A stretch of 6,391 nucleotides of DNA from Nitrospirota bacterium (GTDB lineage: Bacteria; Nitrospirota_A; Leptospirillia; Leptospirillales; Leptospirillaceae): the NCBI GenBank assembly GCA_027415455.1, contig DAIBSV010000103.1, positions 1-6,391 on the forward strand, written 5' to 3'. Each line of letters starts with the position of its first letter. Position 1 is the stretch's first letter. Position numbers and translations under genes: made by a program. Of this stretch, positions 1 to 6,391 are shown piece by piece. Under the pieces are notes generated by a model. The model was not told where the DNA came from. It saw only the letters and a program-made list of their open reading frames with translations, and searched no databases.

Positions 1-56
1 GCGGATTACTATTTTTTTAGGATAGTTTCTCATGTGTCATTCCAAATTCGACCAGC

Positions 57-62
57 AAGGAG
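57..62 (+). promoter_or_regulatory. Shine-Dalgarno site of clpC
   Basis: AAGGAG lies seven bases before the ATG at 70 and ten bases before the ATG at 73. It is the best ribosome binding site in the window. It argues against the upstream in-frame GTG at 34, which would place this site inside the coding region and add a 12-residue tail with no counterpart in ClpC proteins. No convincing -35/-10 pair is visible in the 56 bases before it; the leader shows only a T-rich patch at 12-18. Confidence 0.8.
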
Positions 63-69
63 CCCTGCC

Positions 70-2511
70 ATGATGGACAAATTTACCGAAAAGGGTCGGA
101 AGGTCATAATTATGGCCCGTGAGGAGGCCGAGAAGCATCAGAATGATTATCTCGGAACAGAGCATATAGTTCTGGCTCTGGTGTCTGATCCTGACGGGGT
201 TCCCGTGGCGGTCCTCAAACGGATGGGATTGACTCCGGACCAGGTACGAATGGAGATTGAACGCAATCTGCTCAATGGAACGGCAACGTTGACTTTCGGG
301 GAGCTTCCACTGACACCCCGGGTCAAGAGAGTCATTGAATACGCCGTCGATGAGGCTAGGCTCTTAGGCCATACCCATATCGGATCGGAACACCTTCTTC
401 TCGGCGTCCTTCGGGAAGAAGACGGAATAGGGGGAAAGATTTTACGGGCCCTCGGATCCAATCTCCTGGCGGCACGTCAGCTGACGGCAAGCCTCCTCAA
501 GAAATCGGGTGCCGGAACAGCTCGGGAAAAGGAGAGAAAGAGCAACACGCCGGCCCTGGACGAGTTTGGTCGGGATCTGACCCAGATGGCCACCGATGGG
601 GGGCTGGACCCGGTGATCGGGCGCCATGACGAAATCGAGCGCGTCCTTCAGATCCTTGGCCGCCGAACGAAGAACAATCCTGTTCTCATCGGTGAGTCCG
701 GCGTCGGGAAAACCGCCATCGTGGAAGGTCTGGCTCAGAAAATCGTCAACGGGGAGGTCCCGGACAACCTGCTCAACAAGCGGGTTGTCGCTTTGGATCT
801 GGGATCTCTGGTGGCAGGAACAAAATACCGTGGCCAGTTCGAAGAGCGTCTCAAGGTGGTGATGAAAGAGGTTGTGACAGCCGGAAACATCATCGTGTTC
901 ATCGATGAGCTCCATACACTCGTCGGAGCCGGCGCCGCCGAAGGATCGATCGATGCCTCGAACATGCTTAAACCCGCCCTTTCGCGGGGGGAAATCCAGT
1001 GCATCGGGGCAACCACACTGGATGAGTATCGAAAATACATTGAAAAAGACGGAGCCCTCAAAAGACGGTTTCAGCCGATTTATGTGAACGAGCCTCCTGT
1101 TGAAGAGGCCGAACGCATCATTCTCGGGTTGAGGGACAGATACGAAGAGCATCATGGGGTGGTCATCACCGACGCTGCAGTTCACGATGCGGTCGTCCTG
1201 TCCGAGCGGTATGTGACAGACCGCTTTCTCCCGGATAAGGCGATCGACATCATTGATGAAGCCGGTTCCCGGGCAAAGCTCAAGAGTTTTTCTCTTCCTC
1301 CCGAGATCAAGGAGCTGGATCAGCATCTGAAGCACTCTCTGAAGGGCAAGGAGCAGGCGATCAAGCAGCAGAACTTCGAAGAGGCCGTACGCCTTCGGAC
1401 ACAGGAAGATATTCTCCGGAAGCAGATCGACGAAGAGAAGCTCAAGTGGAAAGCCGAGCAGGAGAAAAACAGGCCTGTCATTGGAGGGGAAGAGGTGTCG
1501 GTGATTGTCTCCAAGATGACGGGTATCCCCCTGACGAAAATCGAAGAAGGAGAGAGCGAGCGGCTCCTGAAGCTCGAGGAAGAACTTCATCGGCGTGTCG
1601 TGGGACAGGATGAAGCCATCTCTGCCGTCGCAAGGGCCATACGGCGATCCAGGGCGGGGATCAAGGGGGAGAAGAGGCCGATCGGCTCCTTCATCTTCCT
1701 CGGTCCGACCGGAGTCGGAAAGACGGAACTTGCCCGGACTCTGGCCGAGTCTCTTTTTGGAAACGAAGATGCGCTCATCCGTGTCGACATGTCCGAATAC
1801 ATGGAGCGATTCAACGTCTCCCGCCTGACCGGGGCTCCTCCCGGCTATGTCGGCTACGAAGAGGGTGGACAGCTGACCGAAAAGGTCCGAAGACGCCCGT
1901 ATTCCGTTATTCTTTTTGACGAAATCGAGAAGGCTCATCCGGACATGTTCAATGTCCTGCTTCAGGTCCTCGATGACGGATTCATCACGGACAGCCTGGG
2001 TCGGAAGATTGACTTCAAGAATACCGTCATGATCATGACCTCGAATCTGGGAGCGCGCGCGATCGAAAAGGAAGGGTCCCTCGGTTTTCAGCGTGGGGCA
2101 GGGGAGGTGCGTGAAACCTTCATCAAAAACACAATCCAGGACGATCTCAAGAGGACCTTCAATCCCGAATTCCTGAACCGGATCGACGAGGTCGTCGTTT
2201 TCCATCCCCTCGACGAGAAACAGCTTGAATCCATCGTCGACATCCGGATCGCAGAACTCAACAAGAGGCTCGAACCTAAGGGAATCGTTCTCGAGGTGGA
2301 TCCTGAGGTCAAGAAGTGGCTCGTGAAGGAAGGGTATCAGCCCAACTATGGAGCCAGACCGATGCGCCGAGCCATTCAGCGGCACATTGAAGACCGACTG
2401 TCGGAGAAGGTCATTGCCGGCTCTCTTCATGCCGACAAGAAGGTCCGGGTGGTCCTGAGAGAGGGGCAGCCAGTATTTATCGAAGAAGACACCATGGCTG
2501 CCGTTATTTAG
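70..2511 (+). CDS. clpC: ClpC, ATP-dependent Clp protease ATP-binding subunit (AAA+ unfoldase)
   Basis: This is a full-length class I Clp/Hsp100 unfoldase of 813 residues, a normal ClpC length. By family knowledge it forms a cytoplasmic hexamer that unfolds substrates and feeds them to the ClpP peptidase. The N-terminal double Clp repeat spans about residues 4-145. The first AAA+ module has Walker A GESGVGKT (208-215), pore-loop GTKYRG (250-255), Walker B IVFIDE (275-280) and an arginine pair at 332-333. A UVR-like middle segment at about 427-453 ([11 protein letters not shown]) marks ClpC rather than ClpA or ClpB. The second module has GPTGVGKT (545-552), pore loop GYVG (592-595), Walker B VILFDE (613-618), sensor-1 Asn659 and sensor-2 GARPMRR (761-767). 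LGF at 671-673 sits where the ClpP-docking loop is expected. The start at 70 follows an AAGGAG site; ATG at 73 is also possible. The adaptor and kinase genes ctsR, mcsA and mcsB of Firmicutes operons are not present here. clpP is not in the window. Confidence 0.96.
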   Translation: MMDKFTEKGRKVIIMAREEAEKHQNDYLGTEHIVLALVSDPDGVPVAVLKRMGLTPDQVRMEIERNLLNGTATLTFGELPLTPRVKRVIEYAVDEARLLGHTHIGSEHLLLGVLREEDGIGGKILRALGSNLLAARQLTASLLKKSGAGTAREKERKSNTPALDEFGRDLTQMATDGGLDPVIGRHDEIERVLQILGRRTKNNPVLIGESGVGKTAIVEGLAQKIVNGEVPDNLLNKRVVALDLGSLVAGTKYRGQFEERLKVVMKEVVTAGNIIVFIDELHTLVGAGAAEGSIDASNMLKPALSRGEIQCIGATTLDEYRKYIEKDGALKRRFQPIYVNEPPVEEAERIILGLRDRYEEHHGVVITDAAVHDAVVLSERYVTDRFLPDKAIDIIDEAGSRAKLKSFSLPPEIKELDQHLKHSLKGKEQAIKQQNFEEAVRLRTQEDILRKQIDEEKLKWKAEQEKNRPVIGGEEVSVIVSKMTGIPLTKIEEGESERLLKLEEELHRRVVGQDEAISAVARAIRRSRAGIKGEKRPIGSFIFLGPTGVGKTELARTLAESLFGNEDALIRVDMSEYMERFNVSRLTGAPPGYVGYEEGGQLTEKVRRRPYSVILFDEIEKAHPDMFNVLLQVLDDGFITDSLGRKIDFKNTVMIMTSNLGARAIEKEGSLGFQRGAGEVRETFIKNTIQDDLKRTFNPEFLNRIDEVVVFHPLDEKQLESIVDIRIAELNKRLEPKGIVLEVDPEVKKWLVKEGYQPNYGARPMRRAIQRHIEDRLSEKVIAGSLHADKKVRVVLREGQPVFIEEDTMAAVI

Positions 2512-2525
2512 ACAGATCCCTTTCG

Positions 2526-3530
2526 ATGATACTCGCCGTTGAAAGTTCCTGCGACGATACGTCTGTGGCCCTGGTCGATATGACCGGGGCCCTTTTTTTT
2601 CATCGCTCCCTTTCCCAGAATGATCTTCATGCCCCTTTCGGGGGAGTCGTTCCTGAACTGGCGTCCCGGACACATTCCGAAAGGCTTCCGTTTCTCGTCG
2701 AGCAGGCCTTTTCCGAAACAGGCCTCTCGCTTGAGCAGGTTTCTGCGGCCGCTCTGACCGTGGGACCCGGTCTGTCCGGGGGCCTTCTGGCCGCGATCTC
2801 CTTTCTGAAAGGGCTCTGCTGGGCGAAAAACATCCCCATGGTCCCCGTCCACCATATCCGGGCCCATCTAAGAGTGGCACTGGATCCCAGCCTCGAGATC
2901 CCTCGCGAGTCCTTGGGCCTCGTCGTTTCCGGGGGGCATACACACCTTTACCGTATCCGTGAGTGGCCCGATCTCGACCTTGTGGGCCAGACTACCGACG
3001 ATGCCGCCGGTGAAGCTTTCGACAAGGGCGCCAAGGTTCTGGGACTTCCCTATCCCGGAGGTCCGGAAATCGAGAAACAGGCGTCCCTTTGGACCGGTCC
3101 TTTGATCAAGTTTGTCCGGGGAATCAATACAAGAAATTCCTTCGACTTCAGCTTCAGCGGCTTGAAGACAGCCTTTGTCGGTCATATTCGCCAAACGGGA
3201 ACAGATCCGTCAAAGACTCCGCAGCTCGCGGCCTCCTATCAGTCGGCCATCGTCAGTCATCTGACCGATCGGATCGGAAAAGCGTTGGAGGCCTTCCATC
3301 CCCCCTCCCTGCTTGTGGGCGGCGGCGTTGCGGCCAATCTCCACTTCCGGTCCGAACTGGAAATTCTCTGTGAGGAGAAGGGGATTCCTCTTTATATGGC
3401 TCCTCGACCCCTTTGCGGAGATAACGCAGTTATGGTAGCTTTGACAGGTTTGGAATTATTCCGGGCGGGTCGAGGGGTGATGTCTCCCTACGATGAAATC
3501 CGCCCGAGGCCGAGATGGGATGAGGATTAA
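2526..3530 (+). CDS. tsaD: TsaD, tRNA N6-adenosine threonylcarbamoyltransferase subunit
   Basis: TsaD (formerly Gcp/YgjD) is the catalytic subunit that transfers threonylcarbamoyl from threonylcarbamoyl-AMP to A37 of ANN-decoding tRNAs, working with TsaB and TsaE in the cytoplasm. The 334-residue length is normal for the bacterial family. Visible landmarks are the N-terminal ESSCDDT phosphate-binding motif (6-12), the metal-binding HxxxH at His110 and His114, SGGHT (135-139), GEAFDKGAKVLGLPYPGGP (162-180), DFSFSGLKTA (207-216), GGGVAAN (265-271) and CGDNAVM (297-303) with metal ligand Asp299. All key positions are present, so the enzyme should be active. It starts 14 bases after clpC stops, at an ATG matching the family's usual start. 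The bases before it (gatccctttcg) contain no clear Shine-Dalgarno sequence, so initiation may depend on ribosomes leaving clpC. A terminator-like hairpin lies in codons 14-25. tsaB, tsaC and tsaE are not in the window. Confidence 0.96.
   Translation: MILAVESSCDDTSVALVDMTGALFFHRSLSQNDLHAPFGGVVPELASRTHSERLPFLVEQAFSETGLSLEQVSAAALTVGPGLSGGLLAAISFLKGLCWAKNIPMVPVHHIRAHLRVALDPSLEIPRESLGLVVSGGHTHLYRIREWPDLDLVGQTTDDAAGEAFDKGAKVLGLPYPGGPEIEKQASLWTGPLIKFVRGINTRNSFDFSFSGLKTAFVGHIRQTGTDPSKTPQLAASYQSAIVSHLTDRIGKALEAFHPPSLLVGGGVAANLHFRSELEILCEEKGIPLYMAPRPLCGDNAVMVALTGLELFRAGRGVMSPYDEIRPRPRWDED
2567..2600 (+). terminator. Terminator-like hairpin inside the 5' end of tsaD
   Basis: GGCCCTGGTC (2567-2576) pairs along its whole length with GACCGGGGCC (2582-2591), ten pairs with one G-U wobble, closing a five-base loop GATAT. 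One C follows, then eight T at 2593-2600. This is the standard shape of a Rho-independent terminator on the plus strand. It begins 56 bases after the clpC stop and encodes TsaD residues of about 14-25 (ALVDMTGALFF), so it overlaps coding sequence. Ribosomes translating tsaD would be expected to prevent the stem from forming; without them transcription could stop here. The structure is seen directly, but its function is inference and chance in GC-rich coding DNA is possible. Confidence 0.5.
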
Positions 3531-3532
3531 TC

Positions 3533-3537
3533 GGAGA
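3533..3537 (+). promoter_or_regulatory. Shine-Dalgarno site of argS
   Basis: GGAGA lies just after the tsaD stop codon, four bases before the GTG at 3542, in the 11-base gap between tsaD and argS. The spacing is slightly short but usable, and it supports the GTG as the true argS start. Confidence 0.65.
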
Positions 3538-3541
3538 TTTC

Positions 3542-5314
3542 GTGTTTGAAAAGCGTTTGGCTGGACTCATCGTCCGTGCCGTCAAATCGGTAGCCGCCGA
3601 AGAAGGGTGGTCCCAGGAGATTCTGAAGCCGGTCCTTGATCGTGGCCTTCGCCTCGAATGGCCGAAGAAGGAGGAGTTCGGGGACCTGTCAACGCCATTT
3701 GTCCTCGGCCTTTCCAAGGGTCTCGGCAAACCTCCCCGTGTTCTGGCGGAGAAAGTCCTCCAAGCCATAAATCATGATCCTGAATCACAAATTCTTCTGA
3801 AAAAGATTGAAATCGCCGGTCCAGGCTATATCAATCTGACGCTCTCTTCCTCCTTCCTCCTGGAATTTTTGGAAGCGGTCATTTCTTCTGACGATCTGGT
3901 GGAAAAGGTCTCGATTCCGCGCTCCATCAATGTCGAGTTCGTGAGTGCCAATCCGACGGGTCCTCTCCATGTGGGGCACGGACGCGGGGCGGCTTTCGGT
4001 GACTCCCTGGCCCGTATTCTGCGGGAAGTGGGCCATCGCGTTTCGACCGAATATTACATCAACGATGCCGGAAACCAGATGAACATGCTGGGGAAATCCG
4101 TCTATCTGGCCTTCCGGAAGCTCGAGGGAACCTTCACCCCAGAGGAGAAGTCCCGCCTTTTGGGAGACCAAGACGGCTATCGAGGCGACTATATTCCGGA
4201 TATCGCCAAGAAAATCCGCGACGAACAGACACTGCTCTCTCCGGAGGTCCGTTCCGAAGCCCTGGCCGGACAGTTTACCGACCGCGTTCAGTCTGCCTTC
4301 ACCCATGTGGCCCAAACCGAAATCATGGCCGGGATTCGGGAAGACCTCAGACGCTTCGGGGTCTCGTTTGATCGCTTCTTTTCGGAGAAGACCCTCCATG
4401 AGACTCCGGGAGGGGATGGGCTTCCCAGAATTGGCCACTGGATCGACCTTCTGGAGCGCGAGTCGGGGGGGATTGTCTACGAATCCGAAGGGGCGGTCTG
4501 GTTCCGGACCACCGCCATGGGCGACGACAAGGATCGGGTTCTCAAAAAGTCCGATGGATCCTACACTTATTTTGCCGCAGATATCGCGTACCATGCCGAC
4601 AAGATCGAACGGGGGTTCGAGACCCTCGTTGACGTCTGGGGAGCCGACCATCATGGCTATCAGGCGCGCATGCAGGCGGTGGTCAAAACTCTCTCCGGAC
4701 GAGTCGGGAAGGCGGTCGATCTCAAGGTGTGCCTGATTCAGCTGGTCTCGCTCCTGAGGGAGGGGAAGGCCGTCAGCATGTCCACCAGGGCGGGGGAATA
4801 CGTGACTCTTGGCGAAGTCTTAGACGAGGTCGGGGTCGATGCGACGCGTTTTTCCTATCTGACGCGGAGCCACGAGTCCTCTCTGGAATTCGACTTGGCC
4901 AAGGCCAAGGAACGCTCGATGGATAATCCCGTCTTTTACGTCCAGTACGCACACGCAAGGGTCAAGAGTCTACTGGCCCAGGCGGCTCTCCGGAATGTCC
5001 GGCACGAAAGCTTCAACGTGCAGGACCTCGCCGTCCTGTCCGAGCCGGCGGAGCGATCCCTGATCAGGCTCCTTGCCCAGTTCTCGGGGGTTCTTCTTCG
5101 GGCCGCCGAATCCTTTGAAGTGCACCCTTTGACCGACTATTTGACGACACTGGCCGGGGCTTATCATCATTACTATTTTCACCATCGAATCCTTTCTTCG
5201 GAAGAAAAGGACCGGCCGGTCATGATCGCGAGAATCGGCCTCTCCATCGCAGTCTCCAGAGTTCTCAAGAAGGGGTTGTCCCTCCTGGGCGTTTCGGCTC
5301 CGGATACAATGTGA
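3542..5314 (+). CDS. argS: Arginyl-tRNA synthetase (class I)
   Basis: ArgS charges tRNA-Arg with arginine using ATP in the cytoplasm. At 590 residues it has the usual bacterial length. The N-terminal tRNA-recognition domain (about 1-100) carries the typical FGDLSTPFVLGLSK and PPRVLAEKV stretches. The catalytic domain opens with VEFVSANPTGPLHVGHGRGA, which contains the class I HIGH motif as HVGH (143-146). The second class I signature is SMSTR (412-416) in place of KMSKS. A degenerate lysine-poor form is common in ArgS, so this is not read as a defect. NPVFYVQYAHAR follows, then a DALR-type helical anticodon-binding domain from about 465 to the end, finishing in the family-typical GLSLLGVSAP. 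Translation starts at GTG behind GGAGA, 11 bases after tsaD. The stop codon overlaps the tgt start by four bases, suggesting co-expression. No frameshift or missing segment is seen. Confidence 0.97.
   Translation: MFEKRLAGLIVRAVKSVAAEEGWSQEILKPVLDRGLRLEWPKKEEFGDLSTPFVLGLSKGLGKPPRVLAEKVLQAINHDPESQILLKKIEIAGPGYINLTLSSSFLLEFLEAVISSDDLVEKVSIPRSINVEFVSANPTGPLHVGHGRGAAFGDSLARILREVGHRVSTEYYINDAGNQMNMLGKSVYLAFRKLEGTFTPEEKSRLLGDQDGYRGDYIPDIAKKIRDEQTLLSPEVRSEALAGQFTDRVQSAFTHVAQTEIMAGIREDLRRFGVSFDRFFSEKTLHETPGGDGLPRIGHWIDLLERESGGIVYESEGAVWFRTTAMGDDKDRVLKKSDGSYTYFAADIAYHADKIERGFETLVDVWGADHHGYQARMQAVVKTLSGRVGKAVDLKVCLIQLVSLLREGKAVSMSTRAGEYVTLGEVLDEVGVDATRFSYLTRSHESSLEFDLAKAKERSMDNPVFYVQYAHARVKSLLAQAALRNVRHESFNVQDLAVLSEPAERSLIRLLAQFSGVLLRAAESFEVHPLTDYLTTLAGAYHHYYFHHRILSSEEKDRPVMIARIGLSIAVSRVLKKGLSLLGVSAPDTM
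5311..5314 (+). promoter_or_regulatory. GTGA stop/start overlap of argS and tgt
   Basis: The four bases GTGA hold both the GTG start of tgt and the TGA stop of argS. No strong Shine-Dalgarno sequence precedes it (only a GGA at 5302-5304), so tgt is probably translated by ribosomes that finish argS and re-initiate. This is a common arrangement inside bacterial operons. Confidence 0.7.
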
Positions 5315-6300
5315 CGCTGCCCCCATTTTTTCAAGTTCTGGATCGGGACCCTGGCTCCAGGGCTAGAACCGGTCTTCTCCGGACCTCCCATGGAACTGTC
5401 GAAACTCCGGCTTTCATGCCGGTGGGCACCCGGGGGACGGTCAAGGGGATGACGCCGGATTCCCTTGCGGCCTCCGGGGTCAGCATTCTTCTGGTCAACG
5501 CCTTTCATATCTGGCTTCGGCCCGGGACGGAGAGCGTCCGCCGCTCCGGGGGCATCGGCCGGATGATGGGAATCGATGTGCCGACCCTTTCCGACAGCGG
5601 CGGCTATCAGGTCCTGAGCCTGCTTCACAGACGGAAGGTGACGGAGGAGGGGGTTTCTTTCCTCTCCCCCTATGATGGAGCGAAGGTCTTCCTGTCTCCG
5701 GAACTGGCCGTATCGATTTCGACCGATCTCGGGGTGGACATCCGGATGGTGTTCGACGATCTCGCAGGAGCGGACGAGCCCGCGGAACGAATTGCCGGGG
5801 CGATGGAGCGGACCCACCGGTGGGCCAGACGCTCTCTGGACGTCTGGAAGCCTCAGGAGTCCTCAGCCCTTTTTGGGATCGTCCAGGGAGGCGTGGATCC
5901 GGAGCTGCGAGAAAAAAGCGCGGAAGGTCTCGTCGGGCTTCGCGGAAAGGACGGGCAGGAGTGTTCGGGTTCGGGATCGGGGGCCTGGGAGTGGGAGAAA
6001 GCTTTGAGGAGCGGAGCCGGGTCCTTTCAAAAACCCTTCCCATCCTTCCGGAGGAGCGCCCCCGTTATCTCATGGGGGTTGGATATCCCGGCGACATCGT
6101 CGAGGCGGTACGCCATGGGGTCGACCTCTTCGATTGCGTTCTCCCGACAAGAAATGCGAGAAACGGGATGTACTTCACCTGGGAGGGTCCCATTTCGATC
6201 CGAAACGCCCGCTACCGGGACGATGACGGACCGATCGACCCGTCGTGCCCGTGTTCGACCTGTCGGCGCCATTCCAGGTCCTATCTCCAGCATCTGGTGA
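5311..6300 (+). CDS. tgt: Queuine/preQ1 tRNA-guanine transglycosylase, frameshifted reading frame (N-terminal two thirds)
   Basis: Tgt exchanges guanine 34 for preQ1 in tRNAs with GUN anticodons (Asp, Asn, His, Tyr), the entry step of queuosine on tRNA. This frame matches the family through residue 219: TPAFMPVGTRGTVKGMTPDSL, FHIWLRPG, DSGGYQ with catalytic Asp95, KVTEEGVSFLSPYDG, FDDL (148-151) and FGIVQGG (188-194). After LVGLRGKDGQECS the protein turns into unrelated Ser/Arg-rich residues until a TGA at 6298-6300. The missing family C-terminus (GFGIGGLGVGE onward) is present in another frame from about 5967, listed separately. As it stands this 329-residue product lacks the nucleophilic Asp and the zinc site and should be inactive. 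One extra G in GGG 5967-5969 would restore a continuous gene running off the window. Leu151 replaces the usual substrate-pocket Cys of bacterial FDEC. Start: GTG overlapping argS by four bases. Confidence 0.85.
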   Translation: MTLPPFFQVLDRDPGSRARTGLLRTSHGTVETPAFMPVGTRGTVKGMTPDSLAASGVSILLVNAFHIWLRPGTESVRRSGGIGRMMGIDVPTLSDSGGYQVLSLLHRRKVTEEGVSFLSPYDGAKVFLSPELAVSISTDLGVDIRMVFDDLAGADEPAERIAGAMERTHRWARRSLDVWKPQESSALFGIVQGGVDPELREKSAEGLVGLRGKDGQECSGSGSGAWEWEKALRSGAGSFQKPFPSFRRSAPVISWGLDIPATSSRRYAMGSTSSIAFSRQEMRETGCTSPGRVPFRSETPATGTMTDRSTRRARVRPVGAIPGPISSIW

Positions 6301-6391
6301 AGAACTCCGAATTGACCGGTGCCATTCTTGGAACGATCCACAATGTCTCTTTTTACATGAACCTCATGTCCGAAATACGTCGTCGCATTTC
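5961..6391 (+). pseudogene. tgt: C-terminal part of tgt in a shifted frame, cut by the window edge
   Basis: From about 5967 the frame whose codons begin at positions divisible by three encodes the rest of Tgt without a stop to the window end. It reads GFGIGGLGVGESFEE, then RPRYLMGVGYPGDIVEAV, then GVDLFDCVLPTRNARNG with the nucleophilic Asp at 6132-6134. Next comes the zinc site CPCSTC (Cys codons at 6246, 6252 and 6261), with the fourth ligand His of TIHN at 6339-6341. All expected catalytic and metal residues are intact, which points to a recent event or a sequencing error rather than an old decayed gene. An in-frame GTG at 5961 exists but has no well-spaced ribosome binding site, so separate translation is unlikely. 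The gene's 3' end lies outside the window; from the family length only a short tail should be missing. Confidence 0.8.

Noticed and set aside
1..56. Promoter or upstream terminator remnant around the T run at 12-18.
   Set aside because: No recognisable -35/-10 pair and no stem is visible within the window; the relevant upstream bases are missing.
34..69. GTG at 34 as an upstream start of clpC.
   Set aside because: It would add 12 residues not typical of ClpC and place the AAGGAG site inside the coding region; ATG 70 or 73 has the proper spacing.
1737..1758. Small hairpin (GACTC, loop TGGCC, GAGTC) followed by five T inside clpC.
   Set aside because: The stem is only five to six pairs, the T tract is short, and it lies in the conserved second AAA+ domain just after Walker A; chance is sufficient.
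442..2943. A very long minus-strand open frame (833 codons) opposite clpC and the start of tsaD.
   Set aside because: It lies antisense to two strongly conserved genes, its translation shows no recognisable domain, and such frames arise from GC-biased third positions of the true genes.
4775..4789. Loss of the KMSKS lysine in ArgS (SMSTR).
   Set aside because: Degenerate versions of this motif are common in functional bacterial ArgS proteins, so it is not evidence of inactivation or novelty.
5287..5330. Possible terminator at the end of argS before the run of six T at 5325-5330.
   Set aside because: The GGGC/GCCC pairing needs a three-base bulge and a long loop, and tgt starts across it, so no convincing stem exists.
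5643..5672. Purine block then pyrimidine block (GGAGGGGG ... CTCCCCC) in tgt.
   Set aside because: A hairpin is conceivable, but there is no T tract and the bases encode the conserved EEGVSFLSPY segment.

Overview
The window is a compact stretch of bacterial chromosome with every gene on the plus strand. It carries four genes in a row: clpC (AAA+ unfoldase of the Clp protease), tsaD (tRNA t6A37 biosynthesis), argS (arginyl-tRNA synthetase) and tgt (tRNA-guanine transglycosylase, queuosine pathway), the last cut by the right edge. The DNA is moderately GC-rich with frequent GTG starts. The proteins look like ordinary vertically inherited housekeeping genes. I see no tRNA or rRNA, CRISPR array, insertion sequence, integrase or toxin-antitoxin pair, and no gap longer than about 70 bases. 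The lineage cannot be fixed from the sequence. A ClpC-bearing, moderately GC-rich, non-Firmicute bacterium such as a member of the Nitrospirota (Leptospirillum-like) would fit, but this is a low-confidence impression from protein flavour only.

Layout: bases 1-69 are a short leader ending in a good Shine-Dalgarno sequence (57-62) for clpC at 70-2511. A 14-base gap leads to tsaD (2526-3530), which has no good ribosome binding site. An 11-base gap with a GGAGA site leads to argS (GTG start, 3542-5314). Its stop overlaps the GTG start of tgt by 4 bases (GTGA, 5311-5314). The tight spacing and shared strand suggest one transcription unit. Its theme is protein quality control followed by three tRNA-maturation or charging activities: t6A at position 37 of ANN-decoding tRNAs, arginine charging, and queuosine at position 34 of GUN-anticodon tRNAs.

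Two observations stand out. First, a textbook intrinsic-terminator shape (10-bp GC-rich stem, 5-base loop, then eight T) lies inside the first 25 codons of tsaD at 2567-2600, just after clpC ends. It may uncouple clpC from the tRNA genes as a translation-sensitive attenuator. Second, tgt is frameshifted near 5967. The N-terminal 219 residues are in one frame and the remaining conserved third, including the second catalytic aspartate and the zinc site, continues in another frame to the window edge. Adding a single G to the GGG at 5967-5969 would rejoin them perfectly, so this is either a sequence error or a real disabling mutation. The Tgt also has a leucine where bacterial enzymes usually have the substrate-pocket cysteine. 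I found no new multi-gene system here.
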